Made by a program: the position numbers and the translations under genes. From CAWEBF01 sp963807235 (GTDB taxonomy: Bacteria > Acidobacteriota > Vicinamibacteria > Vicinamibacterales > UBA2999), in the NCBI GenBank assembly GCA_963807235.1, contig CAWEBF010000010.1:62001-126000 (forward strand): DNA of 64,000 bases, read 5' to 3'. Position 1 is the stretch's first letter. Each line of letters opens with the position of its first letter. Shown here piece after piece: positions 47,029 through 57,001 of this stretch. The notes below the pieces were generated by a model that did not search any database, was not told where the DNA came from, and saw only the letters and a program-made list of their open reading frames with translations.

Positions 47029-49155
47029 TTACGCTTTTGTGATCGGCAGCTTGTAGATCCGCTTGCCCGTCGCCGCGTAGATCGCGTTCACCAGCGACCC
47101 GGCCGCCAGCGCGGTGCTGGGCTCGCCGATGCCGCCAGGGGTCTCCGTGCTCGGCACGATGTAGACCTCGATCTTCGGCATCTCGTTGTGCCGCATCACC
47201 GGATAGTCCCCGAAGTGCTTCTGCACCACGCGTCCGTTCTGGATCGTGATCTCGCCCTTGAGCGCCGCGGCCAGCCCGTACACGATGCCGCCTTCCATTT
47301 GCGCCTTGATCGTGTCGGGATGGATGACCCAGCCTGTGTCCACCGAGCACACCACGCGGTCCACCTTCACCGCCCCCTTGCCGTCCACCGTGACCTCGGT
47401 CACCTGCGCCAGGATGCTGCCGAAGCACTCCATCACGGCAATGCCGCGGCCGCGCCCCTTGGGTAGCGGCGTGCCCCACCCGGCCTTCTCCGCGGCCAGT
47501 TCCAGCGCCGCCTTGTGGCGCGGCGCCTTGCTGAGCAGGTCGCGGCGGAACTGGTACGGGTCCTTGCCCGCTGTCGTGGCCAGCTCGTCGATGAAGGCCT
47601 CCACCACGAACCCCTGGAACGACGCACCCACCGACCGCCAGAAACCGAACGGGATGCCCGGATCGGTTTCCTTGTACTCGATGCGCACGTTCGGAATCGC
47701 GTAGGGCAGGTTGGCGGCGCCGTCGAGCGAGATGAAGTCGACGCCGTTGGGCGGCAGCCCGCCGATGCGCTTCATCAGCGACTGCTGGATCAGCCGCTGC
47801 TTGAACACGGTCGGCGCGCCCGACGCGTCCAGCGCCCCCCACATCCGCGCGTAGCTGATGGGTCGGTAGTAGTCGTGCTGGATGTCGTCCTCGCGGCTCC
47901 AGACGACCTTCACGGGCTTGCCGATCGCTTTCGACGTTTCCACCGCGTCGATCACGAAGTCGGCTTCGCCCCGGCGGCCGAACCCGCCGCCCATGTAGGT
48001 GGTGTGGATCTTGACCTTGTCGGCGGTCATGCCCGACGCGCCGATCGCGGCCTGATGCGACGCCGTCTGGCCCTGCGTGGGCACGTAGACGTCGCAGCCG
48101 TCCGCGCGTACGTCGGCCGTGCAGTTCATCGGCTCCATGCACGCGTGCGCCAGGAACGGCGCCTGGTACTGGCGCTCGAATGCGCGCGGGCCCACCAGTG
48201 CCTGATCGGCGTTGCCGTCGTTGCGCGCCACGCTGCCCGGCTGCTGCGCCAGCGCCACGTAGTTCTTCATGATCTCGGCGCTCGTCAGCTTCGCGAGCGG
48301 ACCTTCATCCCATGTCACCTCGACGGCCGACGCGCCCTTGGCGGCCGACCAGTAGTTGTCGGCCACAACGGCGATGCCTGAGCTCACCTGCACCACGTGG
48401 CGCACGCCGGCCACGGCCTTGGCCTTGTCGGCGTTGAAGCTGGCCACCTTGCCGCCGAACACGGGGCTCTTGACGATCTTGGCCGTCAGCAGCCCGGGCA
48501 GCTTGACGTCGATGCCGAAGCGGGCCGTGCCGTTCACCTTCTCCGGCAGATCGAGCCGCGGGATCGACTGGCCCAGCAGCTTGAAGCTGGCAGGCGCCTT
48601 CAACGTGACCTGCGTGGGCACGGGCAGCGTGGCTGCCTTGTCCACCAGCGCGCCATAGGCGAGACGGCGTCCGCTCGCGGCGTGAATCACCTCGCCCTTG
48701 TCGGTCGTGATCGTGTTTTCGGGCACGCCCCACGTCTGGGCCGCGGCCGTCACGAGCATCGTGCGGGCGGCCGCCCCCGACTCGCGCAGCAGCTTCCACA
48801 TGCCGCGCACGCTGTTGCTGCCGGCGGTCAGCTGCTGCCCGCCGAAGTTGGGGTTGCCGTATTTGGCGTCGGCCGGCGCCCACTCGGTCTTGATCTTCCG
48901 CCAGTCGAAGTCCAGCTCCTCGGCGACGAGCATCGGCATGGACGTCATCACGCCCTGGCCCATCTCGAGCATGGTCAGCATGATGCGTACGCTGCTGTCG
49001 GCGTCGATGCGGATCCACACGTTCGGCTCGAACGTGCCGGCGGCGTGGCCCACCTGGCCAAGCGGCGAGAAGTAGCAGCCGAGCATCAGGCCACCACCGG
49101 CGGCTGTGGCGGTCTTGAGGAAGAAGCGGCGGGAGATGGTATGCGAGGTTTTCAT
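47029..49155 (-). CDS. molybdopterin-binding subunit of an aldehyde/isoquinoline oxidoreductase-type dehydrogenase (IorB-like)
   Basis: 708 residues from ATG 49155. A twin-arginine signal (ISRRFFLKTATAAGGG) indicates folded export via Tat. The sequence follows the large Mo subunit of xanthine-dehydrogenase relatives (IorB type): MLEMGQGVMTSMPMLVAEEL, GVRHVVQVSSGIAVVADNYW, YMGGGFGRRGEADFVIDAV and SVDTGWVIHPDTIKAQMEGG. The C-terminal TETPGGIGEPSTALAAGSL carries the catalytic GEP glutamate. It is coupled to the upstream 2Fe-2S subunit. It probably oxidises an N-heterocycle or aldehyde in the periplasm. Confidence 0.9.
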   Translation of the reverse strand: MKTSHTISRRFFLKTATAAGGGLMLGCYFSPLGQVGHAAGTFEPNVWIRIDADSSVRIMLTMLEMGQGVMTSMPMLVAEELDFDWRKIKTEWAPADAKYGNPNFGGQQLTAGSNSVRGMWKLLRESGAAARTMLVTAAAQTWGVPENTITTDKGEVIHAASGRRLAYGALVDKAATLPVPTQVTLKAPASFKLLGQSIPRLDLPEKVNGTARFGIDVKLPGLLTAKIVKSPVFGGKVASFNADKAKAVAGVRHVVQVSSGIAVVADNYWSAAKGASAVEVTWDEGPLAKLTSAEIMKNYVALAQQPGSVARNDGNADQALVGPRAFERQYQAPFLAHACMEPMNCTADVRADGCDVYVPTQGQTASHQAAIGASGMTADKVKIHTTYMGGGFGRRGEADFVIDAVETSKAIGKPVKVVWSREDDIQHDYYRPISYARMWGALDASGAPTVFKQRLIQQSLMKRIGGLPPNGVDFISLDGAANLPYAIPNVRIEYKETDPGIPFGFWRSVGASFQGFVVEAFIDELATTAGKDPYQFRRDLLSKAPRHKAALELAAEKAGWGTPLPKGRGRGIAVMECFGSILAQVTEVTVDGKGAVKVDRVVCSVDTGWVIHPDTIKAQMEGGIVYGLAAALKGEITIQNGRVVQKHFGDYPVMRHNEMPKIEVYIVPSTETPGGIGEPSTALAAGSLVNAIYAATGKRIYKLPITKA

Positions 49156-49616
49156 CGCGTGCCCCCTTGCCCGCCCGCCGCGCGCTTGATGGCGCTGTGA
49201 ATGCGCTGATACGTGCCGCAGCGGCAGATGTTGCCGGTCATCGCGGCGTCGATCTGCGCGTCGGTGGGGTTGGGCGTCTTGGCCAGGAGCGCCGCGGCGG
49301 ACATGATCTGCCCCGACTGGCAGTAGCCGCACTGCGGCACCTGCTCGGCCAGCCACGCCTGTTGCAGCGGGTGGGTGGACGTGGGCGACAGACCTTCGAT
49401 GGTCATCACCTTCTTGCCGGCGGCCGATCCCACGGTCGTGAGGCACGAGCGCACCGCCGCGCCATTCACGTGCACGGTGCAGGCGCCGCATTGGCCCAGG
49501 CCGCAGCCGAACTTGGTGCCAGTCAGACCCAGCAGGTCGCGCACGACCCACAAGAGCGGCATATCCGCGGGCGCGTCCACATTGTGCGTGGTGCCGTTGA
49601 CGTCGATGGAAATCAT
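49152..49616 (-). CDS. (2Fe-2S)-binding small subunit of the molybdenum hydroxylase (IorA-like)
   Basis: 154 residues. The plant-type cluster is CGLGQCGACTVHVNG with a further cysteine in RSCLT. The C-terminal cluster is CGYCQSGQIM and ICRCGTYQRI, complete for both 2Fe-2S centres. The stop overlaps the start of the large subunit (ATGA), so both are made from one transcript. Length and arrangement match IorA/CoxS-type subunits; no cytochrome subunit is adjacent. Confidence 0.92.
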   Translation of the reverse strand: MISIDVNGTTHNVDAPADMPLLWVVRDLLGLTGTKFGCGLGQCGACTVHVNGAAVRSCLTTVGSAAGKKVMTIEGLSPTSTHPLQQAWLAEQVPQCGYCQSGQIMSAAALLAKTPNPTDAQIDAAMTGNICRCGTYQRIHSAIKRAAGGQGGTR

Positions 49617-49642
49617 CGGGACTCCTTGTACTCGTAACAGTC

Positions 49643-49707
49643 TAAGGGCTCCAGGCTCCGGGCTCCAGTTCTTCCCAGAGCCTAAAGCCTAGAGCCCAAA
49701 GCCCTAG
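49643..49707. repeat. intergenic heptamer inverted array
   Basis: GGCTCCA/GGCTCCG units (49647-49668) are followed by their reverse-complement type AGAGCCTAAAGCCTAGAGCCC (49677-49700). It lies between the minus-strand IorA start and the minus-strand DUF456 gene end. Confidence 0.55.
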
Positions 49708-50183
49708 AAGATGAGCGCGCCAATGAATAGTCCGATCATCAAGAACGCCACCCCCACTTTCAGGGCGGTGCCAACCGCAAACCCGATCCAGGCTGCGGCG
49801 CCCGCCTTCCCTGCTTTCGACAGATCCCTGTGGACGGTCCACTCCCCGATGGCCGCCCCCACGAACGGCCCCACAATGAGTCCCGGCAGGCCGAAGAACA
49901 GGCCCGCCACGGTCCCGATCATCGCGCCCGCCATCGCCCGTGGGCTGGCGCCAAGCTTCTTGGTGCCGAGGCCGGCCGCCAGGAAGTCGATGGCGTAGCT
50001 GGAGAGGCCCAGCACCCCGATTACGACGAGCGTGACCACGCCCACGCGCGTGAACTCCTCCGCCGCCGCGGCCAGAATCAGGCCCGCCAGAATCAACCAA
50101 GTGCCAGGCAGCGCCGGCAGCACGACGCCGGCCAGCCCCACGACCACCAGCGCCACGCCGATTACCCAGAGCGCAATCGTCAT
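49704..50183 (-). CDS. DUF456 domain-containing membrane protein
   Basis: 159 residues from ATG 50183 (the frame reaches 50216). Several membrane helices with the duplicated glycine-rich pattern of DUF456: VVVGLAGVVLPALPGTWLIL, LSSYAIDFLAAGLGTKKLGA, GAMIGTVAGLFFGLPGLIVG and PFVGAAIGEW. Function unknown. It stands alone on the minus strand, divergent from the serine hydrolase gene at 50283. Confidence 0.88.
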   Translation of the reverse strand: MTIALWVIGVALVVVGLAGVVLPALPGTWLILAGLILAAAAEEFTRVGVVTLVVIGVLGLSSYAIDFLAAGLGTKKLGASPRAMAGAMIGTVAGLFFGLPGLIVGPFVGAAIGEWTVHRDLSKAGKAGAAAWIGFAVGTALKVGVAFLMIGLFIGALIF

Positions 50184-50282
50184 CGAGCCCACAGTCTGTC
50201 CGACCCGGAGCGGCACAACAAGCCCGCCCCTCGAAGCGGAGCCTGGCTAGGCGATAATTCCACCGGCCGGAGGCGAGAGGCG

Positions 50283-51574
50283 ATGAAGAGAATCGGATTG
50301 CTGGTCGTGACGGTGCTGGCGCTGGCGCCCCTGCTGCGCGGCCAGTCGCCGGCGCTCGAGGTGAAGGCGCCGGACAGCGTCGGGTTCTCGGCTCAACGGC
50401 TGTCGCGGCTGGGCGAGGGCATGAAGCAGCTGATCGACCAGCAGCAGCTGGCCGGCTCCGTGACGCTCGTCGCGCGACACGGACAGGTGGTGCACTTCGA
50501 GACGCAGGGCTTCCAGGATCTCGGCGTCGAAGACGCCGATGAAGAAGGACACGATCTTCCGCATCTACTCGATGACCAAGCCGATCACCGGCGTGGCGAT
50601 GATGATGCTGTACGAAGAAGGGAAGTGGCATCCCGACGATCCGCTGTCGCGCCATATCCCGGAGTTCGCCAGCCTGCGCGTGTTCGAACGCCTGGGCGCC
50701 GACGGCAAGCCCGAGACCAAGGCGGCCAATCACGCCCCGACGGTCGGCGAGCTGATGACCGCATACCGCAGGCTTCACGTACGGCATCTTCGGCGGGTCG
50801 CCGGTCGACAAGCTGTACCAGGCCGACAACCCCCTGACGGCCCCCACGCTCCAGGCGTTCATCACCAAGCTGGCGGCGCTGCCGCTGGCGTATCAGCCCG
50901 GTGAGGCCTGGGTCTACAGCGTGGCGGTGGACGTGCAGGGGTACCTGGTGGAGAAGCTTTCCGGCAAGACGCTGCCGCAGTTCATGCAGGAGCGCATCTT
51001 CGACCCGCTGGGCATGGTGGACACTGCCTTCGCCGTGCCGGCCGCCAAACTGCCGCGGCTCGCCACCATCTACTCGATGACAGGTGAGCCCAGGCGGCTC
51101 ACGCCCGTGCAGCGTGATCCCAACATCAGCATCGTGCCGGGCTTGCCGTCGGGCGGCGGAGGGTTGTACTCGACGGCCACCGACTACTTCCGCTTCGCGC
51201 AGATGCTGCTGAACGGCGGCGCTTACGGCGGCAAGCGGCTGCTGTCGCCCAGCTCGGTCACGCTCATGCGCGCCAACCACCTGCCGGACAGGGTCTTGAC
51301 CGGCGGCTTCGGCATCGGCGTCCAGCGCATCAGGCCCGGGTTCGGGTTCGGCTACGACGTGGCGGTGTTCGACGATCCGGCGAAGGTGGGCAGCACCACG
51401 GGCAAGGGCACCTATCTCTGGGATGGCCTCGCCGGCACCTGGTTCTGGAACGACCCGGCCAACGACGTCGTGTTCATCGGCATGATTCAACGGATGGCCG
51501 GCGGCGGTTCGCCGAACACCCAGAACCTGTCGCGCGCGCTGGTACACCAGGCGCTCGTCGATCCGGCGAAGTAG
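50283..51574 (+). CDS. serine hydrolase of the beta-lactamase/esterase (class C-like) family, frameshifted
   Basis: About 430 residues with breaks near 50525 and 50765. A signal peptide (KRIGLLVVTVLALAPLLRGQ) starts at ATG 50283. The catalytic S-x-x-K is in IFRIYSMTKPITGVAMMM. The second motif reads WVYSVAVDVQGYLVEKLSG, where Y-x-N is replaced by YSV. The C-terminal GFGIGVQRIRPGFGFGYDVA is the usual region of EstB-like proteins. A secreted esterase or transpeptidase-like hydrolase is more probable than an antibiotic lactamase. Confidence 0.82.
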
Positions 51575-51579
51575 CCGGG

Positions 51580-52287
51580 CTATCGAGGCGAGGCGAGGTC
51601 GCTGCGCAGGATCGACAGCTCCTCGCCAGGCAAGTCGAGGCGGAGCAGCCGGCCGCTGTCTACCCACAGCTCCCACACCACGGGCGTTTCGCGCTGGACG
51701 GTGACATGCCATCGGGTCGCCGGCTGGAATCCGGCCGGCGTCTGCAGCGCGGACGTGTCGCGACGATCGAGCGTGGCCTTCACCTCCCGCTCGGGTACGG
51801 CAAAGACGCTGATCTCGTCGCCGGGCATCGCGGTCTGCAGCCGAGCCGCCAGGGCCTCCCACGCCCCGAACACGTAGTCGGGCAGGAAGACCGTGTCGCG
51901 AGGCACGTCGTTGGCGCCAAACAGCACCTCCTTGTTCGGCAGCACGATGTCGGTGCGAGTCGTGGCGCCAATCATCGCCACGTGCACGATGACGTGTTCG
52001 GCTGGCGTCACCAGCTCCACGCTGAGGGACATCGGCCGCCAGTTGGCGTCGTACTGCGCGTCGAAATGGCGCACGGTCAGCTGCACGCGCCCGTCAATCT
52101 GGCTGCGGCTCGTGATGCGCCACCCGTCTGGTTCGCGGCCCACGGTCACGTCGGCCGTGCCAATCGCCACGCCACGCTGGGAGACGCGGAAGCTGACGCT
52201 GTCTGGCGTCTGGGCCCGGGCGGCGCTGGCCACGATCCCGAGGGCCAGCGCGACCCCCACCGCCGCGCGCGGCCAGGCACCAATCAC
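51580..52287 (-). CDS. secreted beta-rich hypothetical protein
   Basis: About 235 residues from GTG 52287, opening a signal peptide (AWPRAAVGVALALGIVASAA). The mature part is rich in beta strands (SVSFRVSQRGVAIGTADVTV, GWRITSRSQIDGRVQLTVRH, TRWHVTVQRETPVVWELWVD) and ends WVDSGRLLRLDLPGEELSIL. The layout recalls DUF3108-like or lipid-carrier beta-barrel proteins, but no family is claimed. It converges on the serine hydrolase (5 bp between stops) and is divergent from the cytochrome gene at 52327. Confidence 0.6.
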   Translation of the reverse strand: MIGAWPRAAVGVALALGIVASAARAQTPDSVSFRVSQRGVAIGTADVTVGREPDGWRITSRSQIDGRVQLTVRHFDAQYDANWRPMSLSVELVTPAEHVIVHVAMIGATTRTDIVLPNKEVLFGANDVPRDTVFLPDYVFGAWEALAARLQTAMPGDEISVFAVPEREVKATLDRRDTSALQTPAGFQPATRWHVTVQRETPVVWELWVDSGRLLRLDLPGEELSILRSDLASPR

Positions 52288-52326
52288 GCCGCTATCGTAT
52301 CCTTGGCCTGGAGCGAGGAGCCCGAA

Positions 52327-53027
52327 ATGACGCCCGTCACGCCCGTCACCATCTTCTTCGCGGCACTGATCCTGGCGTCGGCCCACGTGGCCGCGGCCCA
52401 GCAGCCGGACCGGCTGTTGGACATGCAGGTCATCGCGTCGTCGCTCGGCGTCTCGTGCAACTACTGCCACGCTCAGCGGGACGGCCCGCCGGCGGTGACG
52501 GCCAGCGGCAAGCCTCGCCAGGACGTGGCGCGCGAGATGATCGCGATGACGCGGGCGTTGAATGCCACCGTGCAGGCCGCGGCGGGGAAGCCCGCGAACG
52601 AAACGGTCTCGGTCCAGTGCGTCACGTGTCACCGGGGCGTGCCGATCCGCGGCAGCTGACCGACATCCTGTGGACGACCACGGTTCGGCAGGGCGGCGCG
52701 GCCGCGGCGGCCCAGTACCGCGAGCTGCGCGGGCAGTTCTACGGCAAGCAGGCATACGACTTCGGCGAGGACGCCCTGATCCTGATCGCCTCGCGGATCG
52801 GCCAGGCGCGTCCGGAGGACGCCATCACGCTGATGGACCTGAACCTCGAGTTCTTCCCGCGGTCGGCGCGCAGCTACATCACGCTCGCGATCGCGCAGAG
52901 CCGCCGCGACGAGCCCGCGGCGATCGTCAGCCTGAAGAAGGCGCTCGAGATCGATCCCGAGAACAGCGATGCGAAGGGCCGGCTGTACCAGCTCGAGCAG
53001 ATCGTGGAGCGGCGGCAGCGAAAATAG
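52327..53027 (+). CDS. dihaem c-type cytochrome (photosynthetic-reaction-centre-cytochrome-like), frameshifted
   Basis: About 233 residues. GAGGAG precedes ATG 52327. Signal peptide TPVTIFFAALILASAHVAA, then CNYCHAQRDG and CVTCHRGVP, two CxxCH haem sites with AREMIAMTRALNATV between them. This is typical of the reaction-centre-cytochrome-like family used as periplasmic electron carriers in non-phototrophs. One break near 52650 precedes a TPR-like tail (ALEIDPENSDAKGRLYQLEQ) ending at 53027. The pair is close to but divergent from 51580. Confidence 0.8.
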
Positions 53028-53042
53028 ATCGCCGGCCCCAGT

Positions 53043-54647
53043 TCAGGCTCGGCGGACGTGACTAGCGCCGTGCCGGCGACGGCCACGCCGACGAGCTTCG
53101 CGCGGTCCAGCGCCGCTTTCGTCAGGCCGCTGTCGCGCGCTTCGTCTACGAACGCCTTGAGCTCCGCGGCGCGCGCCGTATCGCCCTTCTTGACGACGAA
53201 GGACTGCTCCACGTCCACGTAGCTGCCGGTCAGCGCCCGCAGCTGACCCGCCGACCCGCTCACCGCGTCCTCGATGCGCTGCTGGTTCATCGCGAAGGCG
53301 TCCAGCTCGCGGCTCGTCAGCAGGCGGCGCATCTCGTCGGGCGGCGGCTGCGTCTCGAAAATCCGGAGCCTGGCCTGCTTCAGGTTGGCGCTGAGGAAAA
53401 GCTCCTGCGTTTGTCCGCGCACCGCGCCGATCGTGACCCCGGCACGGTCGGCATCCGCCACGGTCTTCAGGGGCGAGTCGGTCCGCACCAGGTAGCTGTT
53501 GAACATCACGGCGAAGCCGCCGGCGAAATCCACCTCGCGCGCGCGCGCGGCCTCGTAGGCCATCACGCCGGCATCGGCCTCGCCGCTCTGCAGCTGCGCG
53601 ATCACGCCACGCACGTCGGGCGCCGGGATCAGCTTGAACGGCACGCCCTTGCGCTTCGCCAATTCGGCCACCAGGTCGGCCACCGGCCCGGTGATCGCGC
53701 CTGTCTGGGGGTTCACGCGGCCGTGAACGGGGTTGGTGCCCAGGAAGGCGACGCGCAGCGTGCCGGTTGGCGCGAGGGATGATCCCGCCGCGCGCTCTTT
53801 CGCCAGCTGGTCGAGGTAAGTCTTCTCCGCCCGCTCCACGGCCGTACAGATACCCCGCGGGGTCCACGAACCGATTGGGATCGTAGGCGTCGCCCGGCTT
53901 GTACTTCTCGTGCATCCGGAACTGGGCCGCGTGCGACGCCAGGAACACGTCCACCTGCAGCGCCTTCTGCGCCGCGAACGTCTTCGCGTAATCCTGTCCG
54001 ATGGTCGGGTATTTCGGCATGCCGCTGACGGTCACGCCGGGGTTGATGCTCCCATGTTGGCGACGATCACGCGGTAGTCGCGCCCGTTCTCGCGCACCGT
54101 GAGCGTGAAGCTGGTCGCGCCCTTGGTGTGGCCGGGGTGGTGGTGGGCAGTGATGGTCACGTCGCCGAGTGTCACGGTGTCGCGATCCTTCAGCCGCCGG
54201 TCCACCTGCACTGTGTCGAAGCGCGATCCAGCGTCGTCACCCCAGCGAAAGTCCGAGCGTCCGCCGTCTTCGAGCAGCGGCGCGTCGGCCTCGGACATCA
54301 CCATGCGCGCCTTGGTCTGGCGCTTCAGCTCGGCCAGGCCCGCCACGTGATCCCAATGCGCGTGCGTCGCCAAGCAGGACCTTCACGTCGGTCATCTTGA
54401 AGCCCAGCGCTTCGACGCCGGCCTTGATCTGTGGAACCGTGGCGGCAGCCCCGTGTTGATCAGGAAGTGGCCGCTGCTCGACGTGATGAGGATACGTGGA
54501 CAGGTCGTAGGTGCCGACCCAATACACGTTTCCGATCAGTTTGAACGCGGGGAAGGGACGCGACCAGTCGGCGTTGCCCTGACCCAGGGCGGGCGCGCCA
54601 AGCGCCGCTGTAAGAGCCGATGCGATGGCGAATACGCGGATCGACAT
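53043..54647 (-). CDS. subclass B3 metallo-beta-lactamase fused to a periplasmic solute-binding domain, frameshifted
   Basis: About 534 residues from ATG 54647; signal peptide SIRVFAIASALTAALGAPAL. B3 lactamase features: LIGNVYWVGTYDLSTY, THAHWDHVAGL (HxHxDH), HHHPGHTKGATSFTL and LASHAAQFRMHEK (third zinc histidine). The typical C-terminal helix ERAEKTYLDQLAKERAAG follows. After it, in the same frame and with no second signal peptide, comes APTGTLRVAFLGTNPVHG, GPVADLVAELAKRKGVPFKL, QLQSGEADAGVMAYEAARA and FVVKKGDTARAAELKAF: a SBP_bac_3-like solute-binding domain of ~230 residues. Breaks lie near 54450, 54370, 54045, 53840 and 53060, none at the domain junction (~53770). The C-terminal stop is uncertain (53043-53063). 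Confidence 0.72.
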
Positions 54648-54685
54648 GCGGCAACTTATCAGGACCGATAATTCCGTCCCGTGAC

Positions 54686-56982
54686 ATGAGCCTCCCCTCA
54701 CCGCCGATTGCGGACCTGTATCGTCGATTCGCCGATGGCGGCGTGGACCGCCGCGAGTTCATGCGCCAGGCCGCGGCGCTTGGCGTGGCCGGCGCGGCGT
54801 CGTCGGCGCTGTCGTCCCTCTCGAGCGGCCCGGCCGAGGCGGCGGGTCTCGCGGCGCAGGCGGGCGCCGCCGCGGCGCGCACCAGGATCGCGCTCGACGT
54901 GGCCGAGTGGAGCTACATGTGGGTCAACGTCAAGCGCGCGGAGACGGCGCGCGGGGCGTTCGTCGGCGGGCAGCAGATGTACATCGAGTACATGATCCCC
55001 GCGCAGGTGCGGCATCCCTTCCCGGTCGTGCTGGTGCACGGCGGCGGCGGGCAGGGCACCGACTGGATGGGGACGCCCGACGGGCGTCCGGGCTGGTTCC
55101 AGTACCTGGTGCAGGAAGGCTACAAGGTGTACGTCGTGGATCGGCCGGGTCACGGGCGCTCGCCGTTGCACCCCGATCTGCACGGTGGCTTTCCGCAGAC
55201 GCCGATGGTGCTCGAGAGCCTGGCCGGCCGGTTCACGCCGCCCAGCGCCAATCCGAACCAGCAGGTCAATCAGTATCAGAAGAATCACACGCAGTGGCCC
55301 GGTCCGGGCAACGTGGGCTCACCCGATCTCGACCAGCTGTGCGCCGGGCTTGGCGGCAGCTACGTGGTGCAGGCGCCGCCTCCGGGCGCGGCACCGGCGG
55401 GCGCGCGCCAGGGTGGACCCGGCGGTGCGGGCCGTGGCGCACAGGCCGGGCCGCCGCCGGCGTCCAACACCGCGGGGGCCGCGGCAGAACAATCCAGCAC
55501 CTGGCCTGGCGGCAGGCCGGCGCGGAACTGCTCGACCGGATCGGCCCCGCGATCATCATGACGCACTCGGCCGGCGGGCCCTTCGGGCTGCTGGTGGCCG
55601 AGGCGCGGCCCAACCTCGTGAAGGCGACAGTGATCATCGAAGGGGCGGGTTCCGGCTTCGGCGGCGGCAACCGCTGGGGGATGTCCAGCGTGCCTGTCAC
55701 CTACGATCCCCCGGTGAACGATCCGGCCGAGATCAAGACCACGTATGTGGCCAACCCCGAGCCCGGCGTCGCCGGCTACTACCTGCAGGCCGACCCCGCG
55801 CGAAAGCTACCGAACCTCAGGAACACCAAGGTGCTGATGGTGACGGCGGAGGCGTCGTTTGCCTCGCCCGGCAACCCTGGCGGCGTGGCCTTCTTGAAGC
55901 AGGCGGGCGTGCAGGCCGAGGAACTGCGGCTCGGCGCCATCGGCATCAAGGGCAACGGCCACATGATGATGGCGGAGAAGAACAGCCGCCAGGTGCTGCA
56001 GCCGCTCATCGACTGGATGAGCAAGAACGTGACGGGCAGCAACAACCAGGCGCCCGCGCCCCGCCGGCAGGCCGACGATTCGCTGGCGCTCAAGCTGGCC
56101 GACACGGGGATCTTCTGGACCGGGACCGAACGCAAGACGATGCCGTACGGCACGATCCACGTGGGCCAGATGTTCGTGCAGTACCTCGAGCCGGCGCAGC
56201 AGCGCCATCCGCTGCCCGTATTGCTGGTGCACGGCGGCGGCGGGCAGAGCGTGCACTACATGGGCCTTGGCGGCGCCTCCGGGTGGGCGCACCACTTCGT
56301 GCAGGCGGGCTACAAGGTGTATCTGGTGGATCGGCCGGGCCACGGGCGATCGCCCTTCCACCCGGACGCGCTTGGCGAGATGGGTCCCGTCGTCACCTAC
56401 GATCTGTTGACCCGCGACACCGTGACGTCGGCGCGCCCGCCGAACAAGCAGTGGCCCGGCACGTCCGGCGACATCGGCGACCCGTTGATCGATCAGCTGA
56501 TGGCGGCCGCCAACTCCGTGCCTCGCGACAACCAGCTGGCGCAGGACCTGTGGCGCCGCCACGGCGCCGAGCTGGTGGATCGCATCGGCCCGTGCATGAT
56601 GCTGACCCACTCGGCCGGCGGACCCTTTGGCTGGCTGGTGGCCAACGAGCGGCCCAACCTGGTCAGGGCGCTGGCGTCGCTTCGAAGGCGCCACGGCGCC
56701 ACTCGTGGGCCCGGGCGGGGCCGCGGGCACGCCGCTGCCCGGCCTGAAGAACATGCCCGTGATGTACCTGTTGTCCGATCGGGGCGGCCGCCCGGCAAGC
56801 CCATCATCGACGCGTTGACGGCTTCGGGCGCCAGGGCCGAGCTGATCGACCTGAAGGAACGCGGCATTCTCGGCAACAGCCACTTCGCGAACTTCGAAAA
56901 CAACCGGCGGCAGGTGTTCGACGTGATCAAGGGATGGATGGAGAAGGTGGCGCCGCCGGCCACCTCCACAGCGCGCGCGTGA
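54686..56982 (+). CDS. secreted double alpha/beta-hydrolase protein, frameshifted
   Basis: About 765 residues from ATG 54686. A Tat-like signal (DRREFMRQAAALGVAGAASS) is followed by two consecutive hydrolase domains. Domain 1 (~90-450): VVLVHGGGGQGTDWM, GYKVYVVDRPGHGRSP, IMTHSAGGPFGLLVAE and GNGHMMMAEKNSRQV. Domain 2 (~470-760): VLLVHGGGGQSVHYM, GYKVYLVDRPGHGRSP, LTHSAGGPFGWLVANE and GNSHFANFENNRRQV. Each retains the serine and histidine and the acidic loop, so both look active. Breaks lie near 55500 and a compensating pair near 56690 and 56785. Related single-domain proteins are common in Acidobacteria; the internal duplication is unusual. Confidence 0.78.
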
Positions 56983-57001
56983 GCCGTCGAATCGCGCGGG
57001 G

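Noticed and set aside
50283..51574. Serine hydrolase as a class C antibiotic beta-lactamase
   Set aside because: The YxN motif is replaced by YSV and the layout fits EstB-like esterases better.
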